In this document: positions 16,066 through 23,815 of the stretch, one piece after another
How the letters are laid out: the number at the start of each line of letters is the position of its first letter
Numbering within the stretch: the first letter of the stretch is position 1
Origin: Rhizobium sp. RU36D
Lineage (GTDB): Bacteria; Pseudomonadota; Alphaproteobacteria; Rhizobiales; Rhizobiaceae
Direction of reading: 5' to 3'
Length of the DNA stretch: 64,000 bases
Assembly (NCBI RefSeq): GCF_900176345.1
Contig: NZ_FWXU01000028.1
Location: 1-64,000 of the forward strand
Translations under genes and position numbers: made by a program
The notes under the pieces: generated by a model
The model's database searches: none
Seen by the model: only the letters and a program-made list of their open reading frames with translations
Told to the model about the DNA's origin: nothing

Positions 16066-17220
16066 TTAATCGCTTACCGCGGTGGCCGCCACATCTGAAG
16101 AAAACGCGGCAGCGCCGATGCGCGGGTCGATGGAACGATATTTTTCCACGGATTTCAGCGCGATCACATCCCAACGGAACTGCTGGAGCTTGCCGCTCCA
16201 ATCCTGTCGGGAGCCATCCGCAACATGCTGCTTGGCGATTTTTGCCGAGAGATCGTCTGCATCCGTGACCTTGTGATAGTTGTCGGGAGACAATTCGAGG
16301 TCCAGATGCGGAGGAATGTCGCTGACCACGACCTTGCAGCCATGCGCCATGGCCTCAAGCAAGGCGATCGGCAGGCCTTCATGAGTGGATGGCAGGGCAA
16401 AAACAGCTGAATTTTCAAACAGGTCCTGCAGCTCGGCGCCCTTCCGGAAGCCGGCCAGAATCACGCCTGATGTCCGCGACGCCGCATCGATGACCTGCTG
16501 GGAATAGGCTGACTTGTGGTCGGCAGCCCCGACAAGCACCAGCTTCAGACCGCTGTCTTTCATCTTCGAAAAGGCTTCGATCAGATCGAGATGCCGTTTT
16601 TCCGGCACGAGACGGCTGACGGTGACGATGTAGCCGTTCGGCTCAATGCCCAGTTCGGACAGCACACCCGACGGCGATAGCTTTTCAGGCTTCACCACAC
16701 CATTCGGAATATAGGTGAAGGGCCGACCATATTGCTGGCTGAGCCGCGCGGAAAGCGACTTGGAAACACAGATCATGCCATTCGAGAATTTCGCCTGGAA
16801 AACCTCGCCGCAGCGCAACATCCACTTGGCGACACGACCCCATTTCTCGCGGTTATAGTCCTCGCCGTGATGTGTGGTCACCACCTTGAGCCCGAGCAGG
16901 CGGGCAAACGGAATGACCATGCTGGGTCCCACGGCATGGATATGAACGACCCGCGGCCGCGTCACCGCCGCATAGAGGACACTGAGGAAACTGTGTGTCA
17001 AAGCCTCGGTGGACGTCGAACGCGGCGCCCAGAGGCGCACCACCTTGACCCGCGTGCCGGGCAATGTCTGGCCGGGAGGCGCATAGGGGGTGCGTACCGT
17101 GACAGCCACATTGAGACCCAGCCTATCCATCTCCCGCGACAGGTGATGGACATGGGACTCAACACCCCCTTGGGTGCCGGCCACACTGCGCAAACCGATC
17201 ATCAAAACGTCTATCGCCAT
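16066..17220 (-). CDS. Glycosyltransferase family 4 (GT-B fold)
   Basis: 384 residues from ATG 17220 (MAIDVLMIGLRSVAGTQGG); the longer upstream frame has no N-terminal family character. GT4 features are GGVESHVHHLSREMDRLG near the N-terminus, VSRLVPEKRHLDLIEAF at the domain junction and STHEGLPIALLEAMAHGCK at the donor site. It is transcribed leftward alone, with a terminator after it. It presumably adds another sugar to the repeat unit of this locus, making three GT4 enzymes visible here. An initiating sugar-phosphate transferase is not in the window. Confidence 0.9.
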   Translation of the reverse strand: MAIDVLMIGLRSVAGTQGGVESHVHHLSREMDRLGLNVAVTVRTPYAPPGQTLPGTRVKVVRLWAPRSTSTEALTHSFLSVLYAAVTRPRVVHIHAVGPSMVIPFARLLGLKVVTTHHGEDYNREKWGRVAKWMLRCGEVFQAKFSNGMICVSKSLSARLSQQYGRPFTYIPNGVVKPEKLSPSGVLSELGIEPNGYIVTVSRLVPEKRHLDLIEAFSKMKDSGLKLVLVGAADHKSAYSQQVIDAASRTSGVILAGFRKGAELQDLFENSAVFALPSTHEGLPIALLEAMAHGCKVVVSDIPPHLDLELSPDNYHKVTDADDLSAKIAKQHVADGSRQDWSGKLQQFRWDVIALKSVEKYRSIDPRIGAAAFSSDVAATAVSD

Positions 17221-17645
17221 ATTGCCCGTCAGGCCCCAGTTGCTATCTCGCCCGTACCGCTGATGGTCCCCTCCCAGCCTGCAACGCAGCCTATCCAGCA
17301 CACGGTCGAATCTGAATCATGATCAAAGTAGATTTTGCCATACGATGAAAGAATGGCAGGCGTTTGTCGCACTCTCAATCTATCAACGATGACGTGATAG
17401 AAACATACTGCGTTCGCAGCCGCAACATAGCGCTGGCGCGAACTTAAGATTTGGTAAACACGATCGTTGGATGGATGACACAAGGACTATAAATCGAGGT
17501 GCGATAGTCTTTTCAACATGATAAGCACGTCAGGGCTGAAAAGCCACATAAGGCCCAAGATCGAGTTGATCGCCTCGATAGGGCACCGGCTGAGAGAATA
17601 CCACCAAAAATGGCACGCATACGGATACAGGAACAAGGCTAGCCA
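17221..17645. other. Intergenic region, divergent promoters
   Basis: About 425 bp between the divergent GT4 gene and the polymerase-like gene, markedly more AT-rich than the surrounding coding DNA. No gene is supportable. Promoters for both directions must lie here, but I cannot point to boxes with confidence. Confidence 0.5.
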
Positions 17646-18896
17646 ATGCTTCAATTCATGATCAGGATGATACCGGTTTCCTTGTTCCTGCTGCCAAACA
17701 GCCTGCTTAATCTCATCGGCATCAACTACATGGGCACAGGCGGGAGCACACTTGAGAAGTTGCACCCATCCTTTTACGTCGGTTTGGTTGCCGTGGGCCT
17801 GACGTTCATGCTGCGCAACTTAGGCAAAGCCGAAATCCCGTCCTGGATCAAAGGCACTTACCGCCTGCCCTTGGCTGCCGGCCTGGCAACCACATTCGCA
17901 ACCTTCGTACTTTCGCGCTCCGGGACGGGCGACATATCGGCAGCCATCGTTACATTTCTCTCTCCAGCAATATTTGCCTACGTGCTGCAATTTGCCGGGT
18001 CGCGCACCAGGCAGTTTATCTACAAGTTCATTCTGGGATTTTTCCTTGTTAACTCCCTAATTGGCCTGACGGAACTCGCCACGTCCTGGCGCCTGCTGCC
18101 TTATTACGTCAGTGACGAAGTCATTACGTTTGACGGACGGCCCACAGCGATGCTGGGTCATCCACTGCTAAACGCATTGCTAACAGGAGTATTCTTGCTG
18201 GCGATGATTACCCGGCAGATTACACTAGGCCTACCGGCAGCTTATCTCGCGCAAATGGCGCTGCACGCGGCGGCTATTTTTGCATTTGGCGGACGCGCTT
18301 CACTTGCATTTGTCGTCATTATCACGGGCGTCTATGCCCTCCGGCACAGTGGCCTGGTGGTGAGAGCCAAAGTGCGGCAAAGCATACGCTCAATGGCACT
18401 GGTGGTCTCCGGATTTCTATTTTTCGCCATACTAACACTGCTTGGTGTGACAGATGCTCTGCTGGATCGCTTCATAAACGCGACTGACAGCACCAATACG
18501 CGCTTTGCCGCTTTGACGCTTCTTGAACTATTGCAGTTGAAGGAATGGTTGATTGGCGTCGAGGGACCCGCAAGAGCCTATTACCTGACCATTCTACAGA
18601 CCCCCTTCGGGATCGAGATCTCGGTCATCGCGATGATCTATGTCTATGGTTTGCCTTTGACGATCCTCTTGGTTTATTCCACCTACAGGCTGCTGTTTCA
18701 GTGGGCGCGCAACGGATATCCTGGGGCTCGCTACACCGTAGCTTTCTTCATCATGTCGACGCTCACAGCGCTCAGCATCGGATCAAAGTCGCTCTTGATT
18801 TCGCAGGTCATGATCATGATGTTCGCCTTGCGCGAACAGAACGATACAATAGCCGTTGAGAATGCCAGAAGGTCCGCACTATCTGCGATAAAATAA
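17646..18896 (+). CDS. Multi-pass membrane protein, Wzy-like polysaccharide polymerase candidate
   Basis: 416 residues with about ten transmembrane helices, a long periplasmic loop (LLDRFINATDSTNTRFAALT) and a final cluster of helices. The loop with an arginine after TxxxNxR and the overall layout resemble Wzy/VpsF-type polymerases, which are poorly conserved in sequence. Codon use is slightly more AT-rich than in neighbours, often seen for wzy genes that move between strains. It is alone in its orientation between a GT4 and an acyltransferase. With the O-antigen-ligase-like protein at 1545-2924, the locus has two polymerase/ligase candidates. Confidence 0.65.
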   Translation: MLQFMIRMIPVSLFLLPNSLLNLIGINYMGTGGSTLEKLHPSFYVGLVAVGLTFMLRNLGKAEIPSWIKGTYRLPLAAGLATTFATFVLSRSGTGDISAAIVTFLSPAIFAYVLQFAGSRTRQFIYKFILGFFLVNSLIGLTELATSWRLLPYYVSDEVITFDGRPTAMLGHPLLNALLTGVFLLAMITRQITLGLPAAYLAQMALHAAAIFAFGGRASLAFVVIITGVYALRHSGLVVRAKVRQSIRSMALVVSGFLFFAILTLLGVTDALLDRFINATDSTNTRFAALTLLELLQLKEWLIGVEGPARAYYLTILQTPFGIEISVIAMIYVYGLPLTILLVYSTYRLLFQWARNGYPGARYTVAFFIMSTLTALSIGSKSLLISQVMIMMFALREQNDTIAVENARRSALSAIK

Positions 18897-18943
18897 TTCA
18901 GCACACGCCGCTCCCACGGTTGTGATAGATACTAAAATCTATA

Positions 18944-20020
18944 TCACAAAAATGTCTTCTTAAGCCGCGCACCAAGGGGCCGTTCAACGTATTTATACAT
19001 TGCCAGGCCAACAATTATACTCAGAATGGCGCACGCCACGCAGAACAACAGCCAATGGCGTGCGTCCAAACCGATAAGGCCCCAGGCGCGTCCCACCGGC
19101 CCCAGAATGAAGCTATGGGTGAGGTAGATACTAAAGGACGCATCACCGATCTTTGATGCCGCCGACCAGAACCTTTGCTCCGGATTTGATACACGCCCGA
19201 AAACAGCCACGATCATCAGAATAGCTATGAGGACGGGTGCAACCACCTCCTCTACAAGTCCTGAAGCAACGGCGGTTGTCATGAGAGCAAGAAACGCTGC
19301 ACCCAGGATGACGATAACGGAAACACTGGATACTGCCAGTCGCTGGGTCGATGGCCACTTGTAGTAGGCGAGGCCAATCAGAACGCCGAAAACGAAGTAC
19401 AGGATAATGGGCAAACCCCAGAACACGACAGGATCGGGCAGTTCCACGCCTTGACGGGCAGCAAAATCGGTGAATACGAACAGAAGCCCAAACGCCGCAC
19501 AAAATACCAATGAGCTTGCGACACGAGAGCTGAACATGATCGTGGCGGCAAAGAAGAGATAGAAGAACATCTCGTAGTTTAGGGTCCAGCCAAGCCCATA
19601 AAAAGGTTGAAATTTTCCATCTGGATTTAGATAGGGCACGAATAGGTAGGATTTCAGAATTTCTGTCATCGTGAAGGATTTTCCTTCAACGAGGCACTTA
19701 AGGAGATAGATTGTGGAGCAGAGCCAATAGAGTGGTACAACGCGAAGAATCCGGTTGAGCATAAAACGCCAGCCTGCAATCGCGCCCCTTGGCTTGTCAT
19801 AGGTTGTGTAAACCATGATAAAGCCGCTTATGGCGAAAAATAAGCTCACGCCGAAGCCACCGGCAGCCACGGCGAACTCACGGAACCAAACGTCCAATGA
19901 CACTCGATCAATGAGGGTTAGCAAGGAATGATCTACAACGACCAAGAGTGCTGCGAATGCACGGAGGATCTGAATGATCTCAAGCTTGTTACTCTGAACC
20001 TGTCGGGCTTGAATTGGCAT
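18944..20020 (-). CDS. Acyltransferase family 3 (OafA/ExoZ-like)
   Basis: 358 residues from ATG 20020, with ten or so membrane helices. The family signature is present: Arg20 and His31 in LRAFAALLVVVDHS, then GVSLFFAISGFIM and the RILRVVPLYW segment. These enzymes O-acetylate or otherwise acylate envelope polysaccharides; ExoZ acetylates succinoglycan. The frame is open further upstream (ATG at 20092 is possible), but that would extend into the promoter region of the divergent SGNH gene and adds nothing typical. Pairing with an SGNH hydrolase suggests that the polysaccharide carries acyl groups that are both added and removed or moved. Confidence 0.88.
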   Translation of the reverse strand: MPIQARQVQSNKLEIIQILRAFAALLVVVDHSLLTLIDRVSLDVWFREFAVAAGGFGVSLFFAISGFIMVYTTYDKPRGAIAGWRFMLNRILRVVPLYWLCSTIYLLKCLVEGKSFTMTEILKSYLFVPYLNPDGKFQPFYGLGWTLNYEMFFYLFFAATIMFSSRVASSLVFCAAFGLLFVFTDFAARQGVELPDPVVFWGLPIILYFVFGVLIGLAYYKWPSTQRLAVSSVSVIVILGAAFLALMTTAVASGLVEEVVAPVLIAILMIVAVFGRVSNPEQRFWSAASKIGDASFSIYLTHSFILGPVGRAWGLIGLDARHWLLFCVACAILSIIVGLAMYKYVERPLGARLKKTFL

Positions 20021-20090
20021 GGAACGCTCACTTATGTTGTGCTGCAGCAAATTTAGTTTGTCATATACGCGAAATAGATGGAACACCGCC

Positions 20091-20912
20091 ATGCACCGAT
20101 CGTGGACGATTAAAATAATTAGCGCTTTTGCAATTCTGCTAGCCTCAAGCTCTGCATCTTTTGCCGATGTTACTAAATCAGAAGCTTCCACCAAAGAGGC
20201 GAGGCTTCCAACACCGAGCTGCGAAGAATCAGAGGTCGACGTCGCGACGACGCCCGTACCGCCTCAACGAGGGGTATCCTTGAAGTACTACAGAGAGCTT
20301 AAGGAGCTGATACCGAAGAGCACAGATATTCTTTTTATTGGGGACTCTATTTTTCAGTTTTGGCCTCAAGCCATCATAAACAAGTATACTGGTGGCAAGA
20401 GCTCCTTCAAGTTCGCGGTTGGTTCAGACAGGACGCAAAGCATTCTCTGGCGTCTGCAGGATACAAATCTGCAGCCGTTGAACCCGCAGCGCGTCGTCCT
20501 GCTCATGGGAACCAACAATCTCGGCGACAGCGCCCCTGCCTGTGCCGTACTCGTGGCCACGAAGCAGATCCTGGATAGGATCTACAAAATGTGGCCGAAT
20601 GTTAGCGTTACCATTGTAGAGGTTCTGCCGAGGGAGGAGGGTTTTACAGGCCGGCAGGAGCAGAGACTTTCTTTGAACGCTCAGCTTCGCACCCTGAAGG
20701 ACCTTTATCCCAAATTGACGACCGTCAACGTGGATTACCAGATGTCATGCGGCATCGTTGCAGATCCACTTCAGCAATCGGGCAACCCGCCGTCCGAAAT
20801 GAAAGATGTGCAGTGCGGGAATTTCCTGCCAGATCTCGTTCATCCAGCGCCCCCCGGATACGAAGTTCTCGGTGCAGCTTTACAACCGTTCTTCACCGAC
20901 CAAGGCAAGTGA
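20091..20912 (+). CDS. Exported SGNH/GDSL hydrolase (esterase-like)
   Basis: 273 residues from ATG 20091 with a signal peptide (TIKIISAFAILLASSSASFA). The catalytic blocks are clear: nucleophile Ser86 in LFIGDSIFQFW, the GTNN oxyanion block (LLMGTNNLGD) and Asp248/His251 in PDLVHPAPPGY. The layout resembles platelet-activating-factor acetylhydrolase-like SGNH proteins, several of which act on acylated sugars. Divergent from the acyltransferase with only 70 bp between, so the two probably share a control region and work on the same polysaccharide acyl groups. Confidence 0.88.
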   Translation: MHRSWTIKIISAFAILLASSSASFADVTKSEASTKEARLPTPSCEESEVDVATTPVPPQRGVSLKYYRELKELIPKSTDILFIGDSIFQFWPQAIINKYTGGKSSFKFAVGSDRTQSILWRLQDTNLQPLNPQRVVLLMGTNNLGDSAPACAVLVATKQILDRIYKMWPNVSVTIVEVLPREEGFTGRQEQRLSLNAQLRTLKDLYPKLTTVNVDYQMSCGIVADPLQQSGNPPSEMKDVQCGNFLPDLVHPAPPGYEVLGAALQPFFTDQGK

Positions 20913-21263
20913 TGTCTCCAACTCCGGTGACGCTTGTTTCGTCTCTTCTGTGAAAATTAACGGCAGCTGAAGCCACGCTTATCCTACCGGACCTCAATCA
21001 TTTTGGGTGTCCGATAGGCTATCTTGGGAAAGGCGGGGCGTTGAGCGCCAAGAAACCATGCATCCCAATGGTGATGGCAATTTTCGCTCCTTCAGCGTCA
21101 CAGACATGGCGCTGAACGGGCTGGAGGTGATAGATCCGTTCCAGCAGAGCAGACACCGGCGCCACAATCGAGGTCACCATCCGTATCGAGTTGCCGGCAT
21201 CACTGTCGGAAGACCTGGTGGATCGCCGTGTCGGCCGATAACGAGACCGGGAGGAACAGTAAA
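20913..21263. other. Intergenic region upstream of the ThuA-like gene
   Basis: About 350 bp. Short open frames on both strands lack ribosome sites and recognisable domains; an 85-codon minus frame at 21019-21276 looks partly protein-like but I cannot support it. The region marks the end of the polysaccharide locus. Confidence 0.4.
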
Positions 21264-21905
21264 ATGCGGAAAGCACTTATCGTCTGGGGCGGCTGGAGCG
21301 GGCACGAGCCGGAGGAATGCGCCCATATCATCAGGGACATGCTGCAGGAGGATGGCTTCAAGGTCGATCTGGAGCCCACCACGGAAGCCTTTGCCGATCC
21401 GTCGATCCATGATCTCTCGCTGATCGTGCCGATCATGACCATGTCGAAGATCGAGAAGGAAGAAGTGAAGAACCTTGCCGCGGCGATCGAAAGCGGCGTG
21501 GGCATTGCCGGTTATCATGGCGGCACCGGCGACGCGTTCCGCGACAGCGTGGAGTACCAGTTCATCATCGGCGGGCAATGGGTCGCCCATCCCGGCAACA
21601 TCATCGACTACACGGTTCAGGTGACCCGGCCCGACGATCCGCTGATGCAGGGCATCCAGGATTTCGCCTATCGCTCCGAGCAATATTACATGCATGTCGA
21701 TCCGTCGAACGAGGTCCTGGCGACCACCACCTTCAACGGTGAGCACGCCTGGTGGATCGATGGCGTCACCATGCCTGTGGTCTGGAAGCGCAAATACGGC
21801 CATGGCAGGGTTTTCTACTCATCGCTCGGTCACGTCGCCAAGGAATTCGAGCACCCCGAGATGAAGACCATCTTCCGCCGCGGCGCCAATTGGGCCGCTA
21901 GGTAG
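21264..21905 (+). CDS. ThuA-like domain protein
   Basis: 213 residues, starting at ATG 21264 after GGGAGGAAC. The ThuA/GATase-like flavodoxin-type fold is recognisable from KALIVWGGWSGHEPEE at the N-terminus, GVGIAGYHGGTGDAFRDS (the GGT turn) in the middle and PVVWKRKYGHGRVFYSSLGH near the end. ThuA proteins occur in rhizobial trehalose and sugar operons, often with Gfo/Idh oxidoreductases, and their biochemical role is uncertain. This gene stands alone. Cytoplasmic, with no signal peptide. Confidence 0.9.
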   Translation: MRKALIVWGGWSGHEPEECAHIIRDMLQEDGFKVDLEPTTEAFADPSIHDLSLIVPIMTMSKIEKEEVKNLAAAIESGVGIAGYHGGTGDAFRDSVEYQFIIGGQWVAHPGNIIDYTVQVTRPDDPLMQGIQDFAYRSEQYYMHVDPSNEVLATTTFNGEHAWWIDGVTMPVVWKRKYGHGRVFYSSLGHVAKEFEHPEMKTIFRRGANWAAR

Positions 21906-21971
21906 GGCTGTAAATCAGCCAATCCGGCGGGCGGCTGGTGCCGCCCCACCGGCCAATGCCGTGGAGATGGC

Positions 21972-22232
21972 TCAGCTCTCGCGGACGAAGTCCGTCAGCA
22001 AGCGCTCGGTCTTGGCCTGCTCGATCATGTTGACGCGCTCCTGCGTGGCCCGCTCATCCATGCGGTATTTCACGAAGTTGACGAGGCTGAGCGTCAGCAG
22101 GAACACACCCATGGCCCAGAAACCTTTGGTGGAAAGATCGACCGGCGCCAGCCAGATCGAAAGGCCCAGCATGACAAAGGCCATCGCGATACCCAAGGCA
22201 TTGAAGTTGATGTAGACGCTGTTCGATTTCAT
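21972..22232 (-). CDS. YiaA/YiaB-type two-helix membrane protein
   Basis: 86 residues with two transmembrane helices (LGIAMAFVMLGLSIWLAP and FWAMGVFLLTLSLVNFVKY) followed by a charged cytoplasmic tail with MDERATQERVNMIEQAK. This matches the YiaA/B two-helix domain family, whose function is unknown. It lies 46 bp downstream of the PspA/IM30 gene and is probably co-transcribed with it; a membrane-stress role follows from that partner. Confidence 0.75.
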   Translation of the reverse strand: MKSNSVYINFNALGIAMAFVMLGLSIWLAPVDLSTKGFWAMGVFLLTLSLVNFVKYRMDERATQERVNMIEQAKTERLLTDFVRES

Positions 22233-22278
22233 GAGACTATCCCCTTCGACTATATGTGTTGACTGCGATCCGGCGCGA

Positions 22279-22965
22279 TCACGCTGGCCGGGCTGAATTC
22301 TGCAGGCGACGCAGGACGTCTGCTGCTGTCACCTTGGTCGGAGCGCCGTAGCCTGCCGCCGCCAGGCGGTCCTGCATGTTGCTGTGGGAAAGGCTCAGGT
22401 CGATGCCCTCAAGGATTTCTGTTTCTTCAACGGGATCATCGGCGCCCAGCACGCGGGCGATCAGTTCTTCGGCTTCGCGGATCGGTTCGTTGCGACCGAT
22501 GATGCGGTTCATGGAAGCCTGCGCCTTGCGTTCGGCATCAACCGCCTTGGCCGTCATCACACCAAGCTTCAGGTCGATGATGCGCCGATGGTTCTTCTCC
22601 AGGGATAACCGCATTCGATCGCTGCGCTCACGCAGCCGCTCGACCGCCGCCGATCGGGCCCGGGCTTCGTTTTCGAGGTCGGCGATAGCCTGAGCCGCCT
22701 CTCGCGCCATGTCTTCGCTACCACCCGCCAGCGCCAGGGTTGCGCGGCTTTCAAGGTCAGCCTTGCGCGCAAGCACCACGTCGAGCAATCGCCGTTCCTG
22801 TCGCTCCTTCAGGATCAGCAGGGCCAAGGTGTCCTTGGCGCGGCGCAGCACATCATCAGATTCCCGGACCTTTTCCTGCAGCAGGTCGATGGCGAAATGA
22901 TTTGTGACCAGGTCTTCATGGCGCGCGGCCGCGCCTCTGATCAAGGTCGTTACAAGCTTCAACAT
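22279..22965 (-). CDS. PspA/IM30 family membrane-maintenance protein
   Basis: 228 residues, almost entirely alpha-helical and coiled-coil (from about residue 25 to 190), rich in Arg, Glu, Ala and Leu, with the IM30-like start MLKLVTTLIRGAAARHEDL. PspA-type proteins polymerise on the inner membrane and limit proton leakage. The C-terminal 40 residues (YGAPTKVTAADVLRRLQ) form a possible separate helix. Two palindromes at 22981-22995 and 23038-23052 lie directly upstream and match those in front of the TetR gene, so it is probably under that repressor. Confidence 0.82.
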   Translation of the reverse strand: MLKLVTTLIRGAAARHEDLVTNHFAIDLLQEKVRESDDVLRRAKDTLALLILKERQERRLLDVVLARKADLESRATLALAGGSEDMAREAAQAIADLENEARARSAAVERLRERSDRMRLSLEKNHRRIIDLKLGVMTAKAVDAERKAQASMNRIIGRNEPIREAEELIARVLGADDPVEETEILEGIDLSLSHSNMQDRLAAAGYGAPTKVTAADVLRRLQNSARPA

Positions 22966-22980
22966 ATCAGCTCCTCATTT

Positions 22981-22995
22981 ATGAACATCGTTCAT
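22981..22995. promoter_or_regulatory. TetR operator O1, upstream of pspA-like gene
   Basis: Perfect inverted repeat ATGAAC-ATC-GTTCAT, 15 bp upstream of the start codon. One of four TGAACnnnGTTCA sites in 800 bp. Binding by the adjacent TetR protein is inferred. Confidence 0.8.
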
Positions 22996-23037
22996 AATGC
23001 GAATATGAGGTTTGTTGCGGTCACCGTCAAGAGCAAA

Positions 23038-23052
23038 ATGAACGTCGTTCAA
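23038..23052. promoter_or_regulatory. TetR operator O2, upstream of pspA-like gene
   Basis: ATGAAC-GTC-GTTCAA; the inner 13 bp TGAACGTCGTTCA are palindromic around the centre. It lies 57 bp from O1, between the end of the TetR gene and the PspA gene. Confidence 0.8.
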
Positions 23053-23067
23053 ATTTTATCGTGATGG

Positions 23068-23676
23068 TCAGAAGGAGGCTGACCGCGCAAAGCCACCGAT
23101 CAGCAGCACCAGCATCTCCCGGATCTTGTCCGGCGGCACCGCGGAAAATCGGTTCTGCAGTCCCAAGGCCACGACACCATGGGTGGCCGAGAACAGGCCC
23201 CGCGCCGTCAGCGCCGCTTCTTCTGGGTCAAGACCGGGCATGAGCTGCCCAAGCGGCCTGATGATATGCGTAAACAACACCGCGTGCTCGTTGAGATGCC
23301 AATCCGGGACGGAAGCACCGTCAGGCATCTGGTGATCGAAGAGGGCGGCCCAGGAGTTTCGATGCGCCATCGCAAAATCGAGATAGCCATGCGCTAGGGC
23401 GATCAGTTGCTCCTGGGGCGGTGCATCCTGATGCGCATGCTCTACGTGCGAAAGACAGTCATCCAGCGCATGCAGCGTCAGCGAATTTACATGCAGGATC
23501 AGGTCGTCCAGATCAGCAAAGACATTGTAGAGAGCGCCAAGGGCGCAGTCGACATCGCTGGCAAGGTCGCGTGCCCGCAGTTTTGCCAGCCCATCCCTCT
23601 CTATCCTGTCGGCGGCGGCACGCAACAGGTCATCCCTCAGTTTCTGGCGCTTCGCCTGACGCTTGTCTGTCATCAC
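23068..23676 (-). CDS. TetR/AcrR family transcriptional repressor
   Basis: 202 residues. The N-terminal helix-turn-helix (about 12-58) has DLLRAAADRIERDGLAKLRARDLASDV and the usual recognition-helix end ALYNVFADLDDL. The C-terminal ligand domain includes HRNSWAALFDH and FSATHGVVALG, as in the TetR_C families near fatty-acid genes. Four identical-core palindromes flank it: two in the divergent promoter with the acyltransferase fusion and two before the PspA-like gene. It probably represses itself, the fusion gene and the pspA-yiaA pair. The ligand may be an acyl-CoA, acyl-ACP or lysolipid, which is inference from the neighbours. Confidence 0.88.
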   Translation of the reverse strand: MMTDKRQAKRQKLRDDLLRAAADRIERDGLAKLRARDLASDVDCALGALYNVFADLDDLILHVNSLTLHALDDCLSHVEHAHQDAPPQEQLIALAHGYLDFAMAHRNSWAALFDHQMPDGASVPDWHLNEHAVLFTHIIRPLGQLMPGLDPEEAALTARGLFSATHGVVALGLQNRFSAVPPDKIREMLVLLIGGFARSASF

Positions 23677-23685
23677 AACCTCAAT

Positions 23686-23702
23686 TTTGAACAGTGTTCA
23701 AA
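23686..23702. promoter_or_regulatory. TetR operator O3, tetR/aas divergent promoter
   Basis: Palindrome TTTGAAC-AGT-GTTCAAA, 9 bp upstream of the TetR start codon. Longest arms (7 bp) of the four sites. Confidence 0.82.
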
Positions 23703-23740
23703 TTTCTCTTGAAAGTCTCACAATGCTGCGGTAAGAATTT

Positions 23741-23755
23741 TTGAACGTCGTTCAT
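23741..23755. promoter_or_regulatory. TetR operator O4, tetR/aas divergent promoter
   Basis: TTGAAC-GTC-GTTCAT, with the same spacer as O2, 54 bp from O3 and 60 bp upstream of the start of the acyltransferase fusion. Confidence 0.82.
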
Positions 23756-23815
23756 ATACCGACTGAAACAGGGAACGACAACCGAAATCACACAGGCCGC
23801 CAGCCGGAGGAATGC

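Noticed and set aside
17487..17765. A 92-codon minus-strand frame upstream of the polymerase-like gene
   Set aside because: Overlaps the real gene's start, lacks a ribosome site and has random composition.
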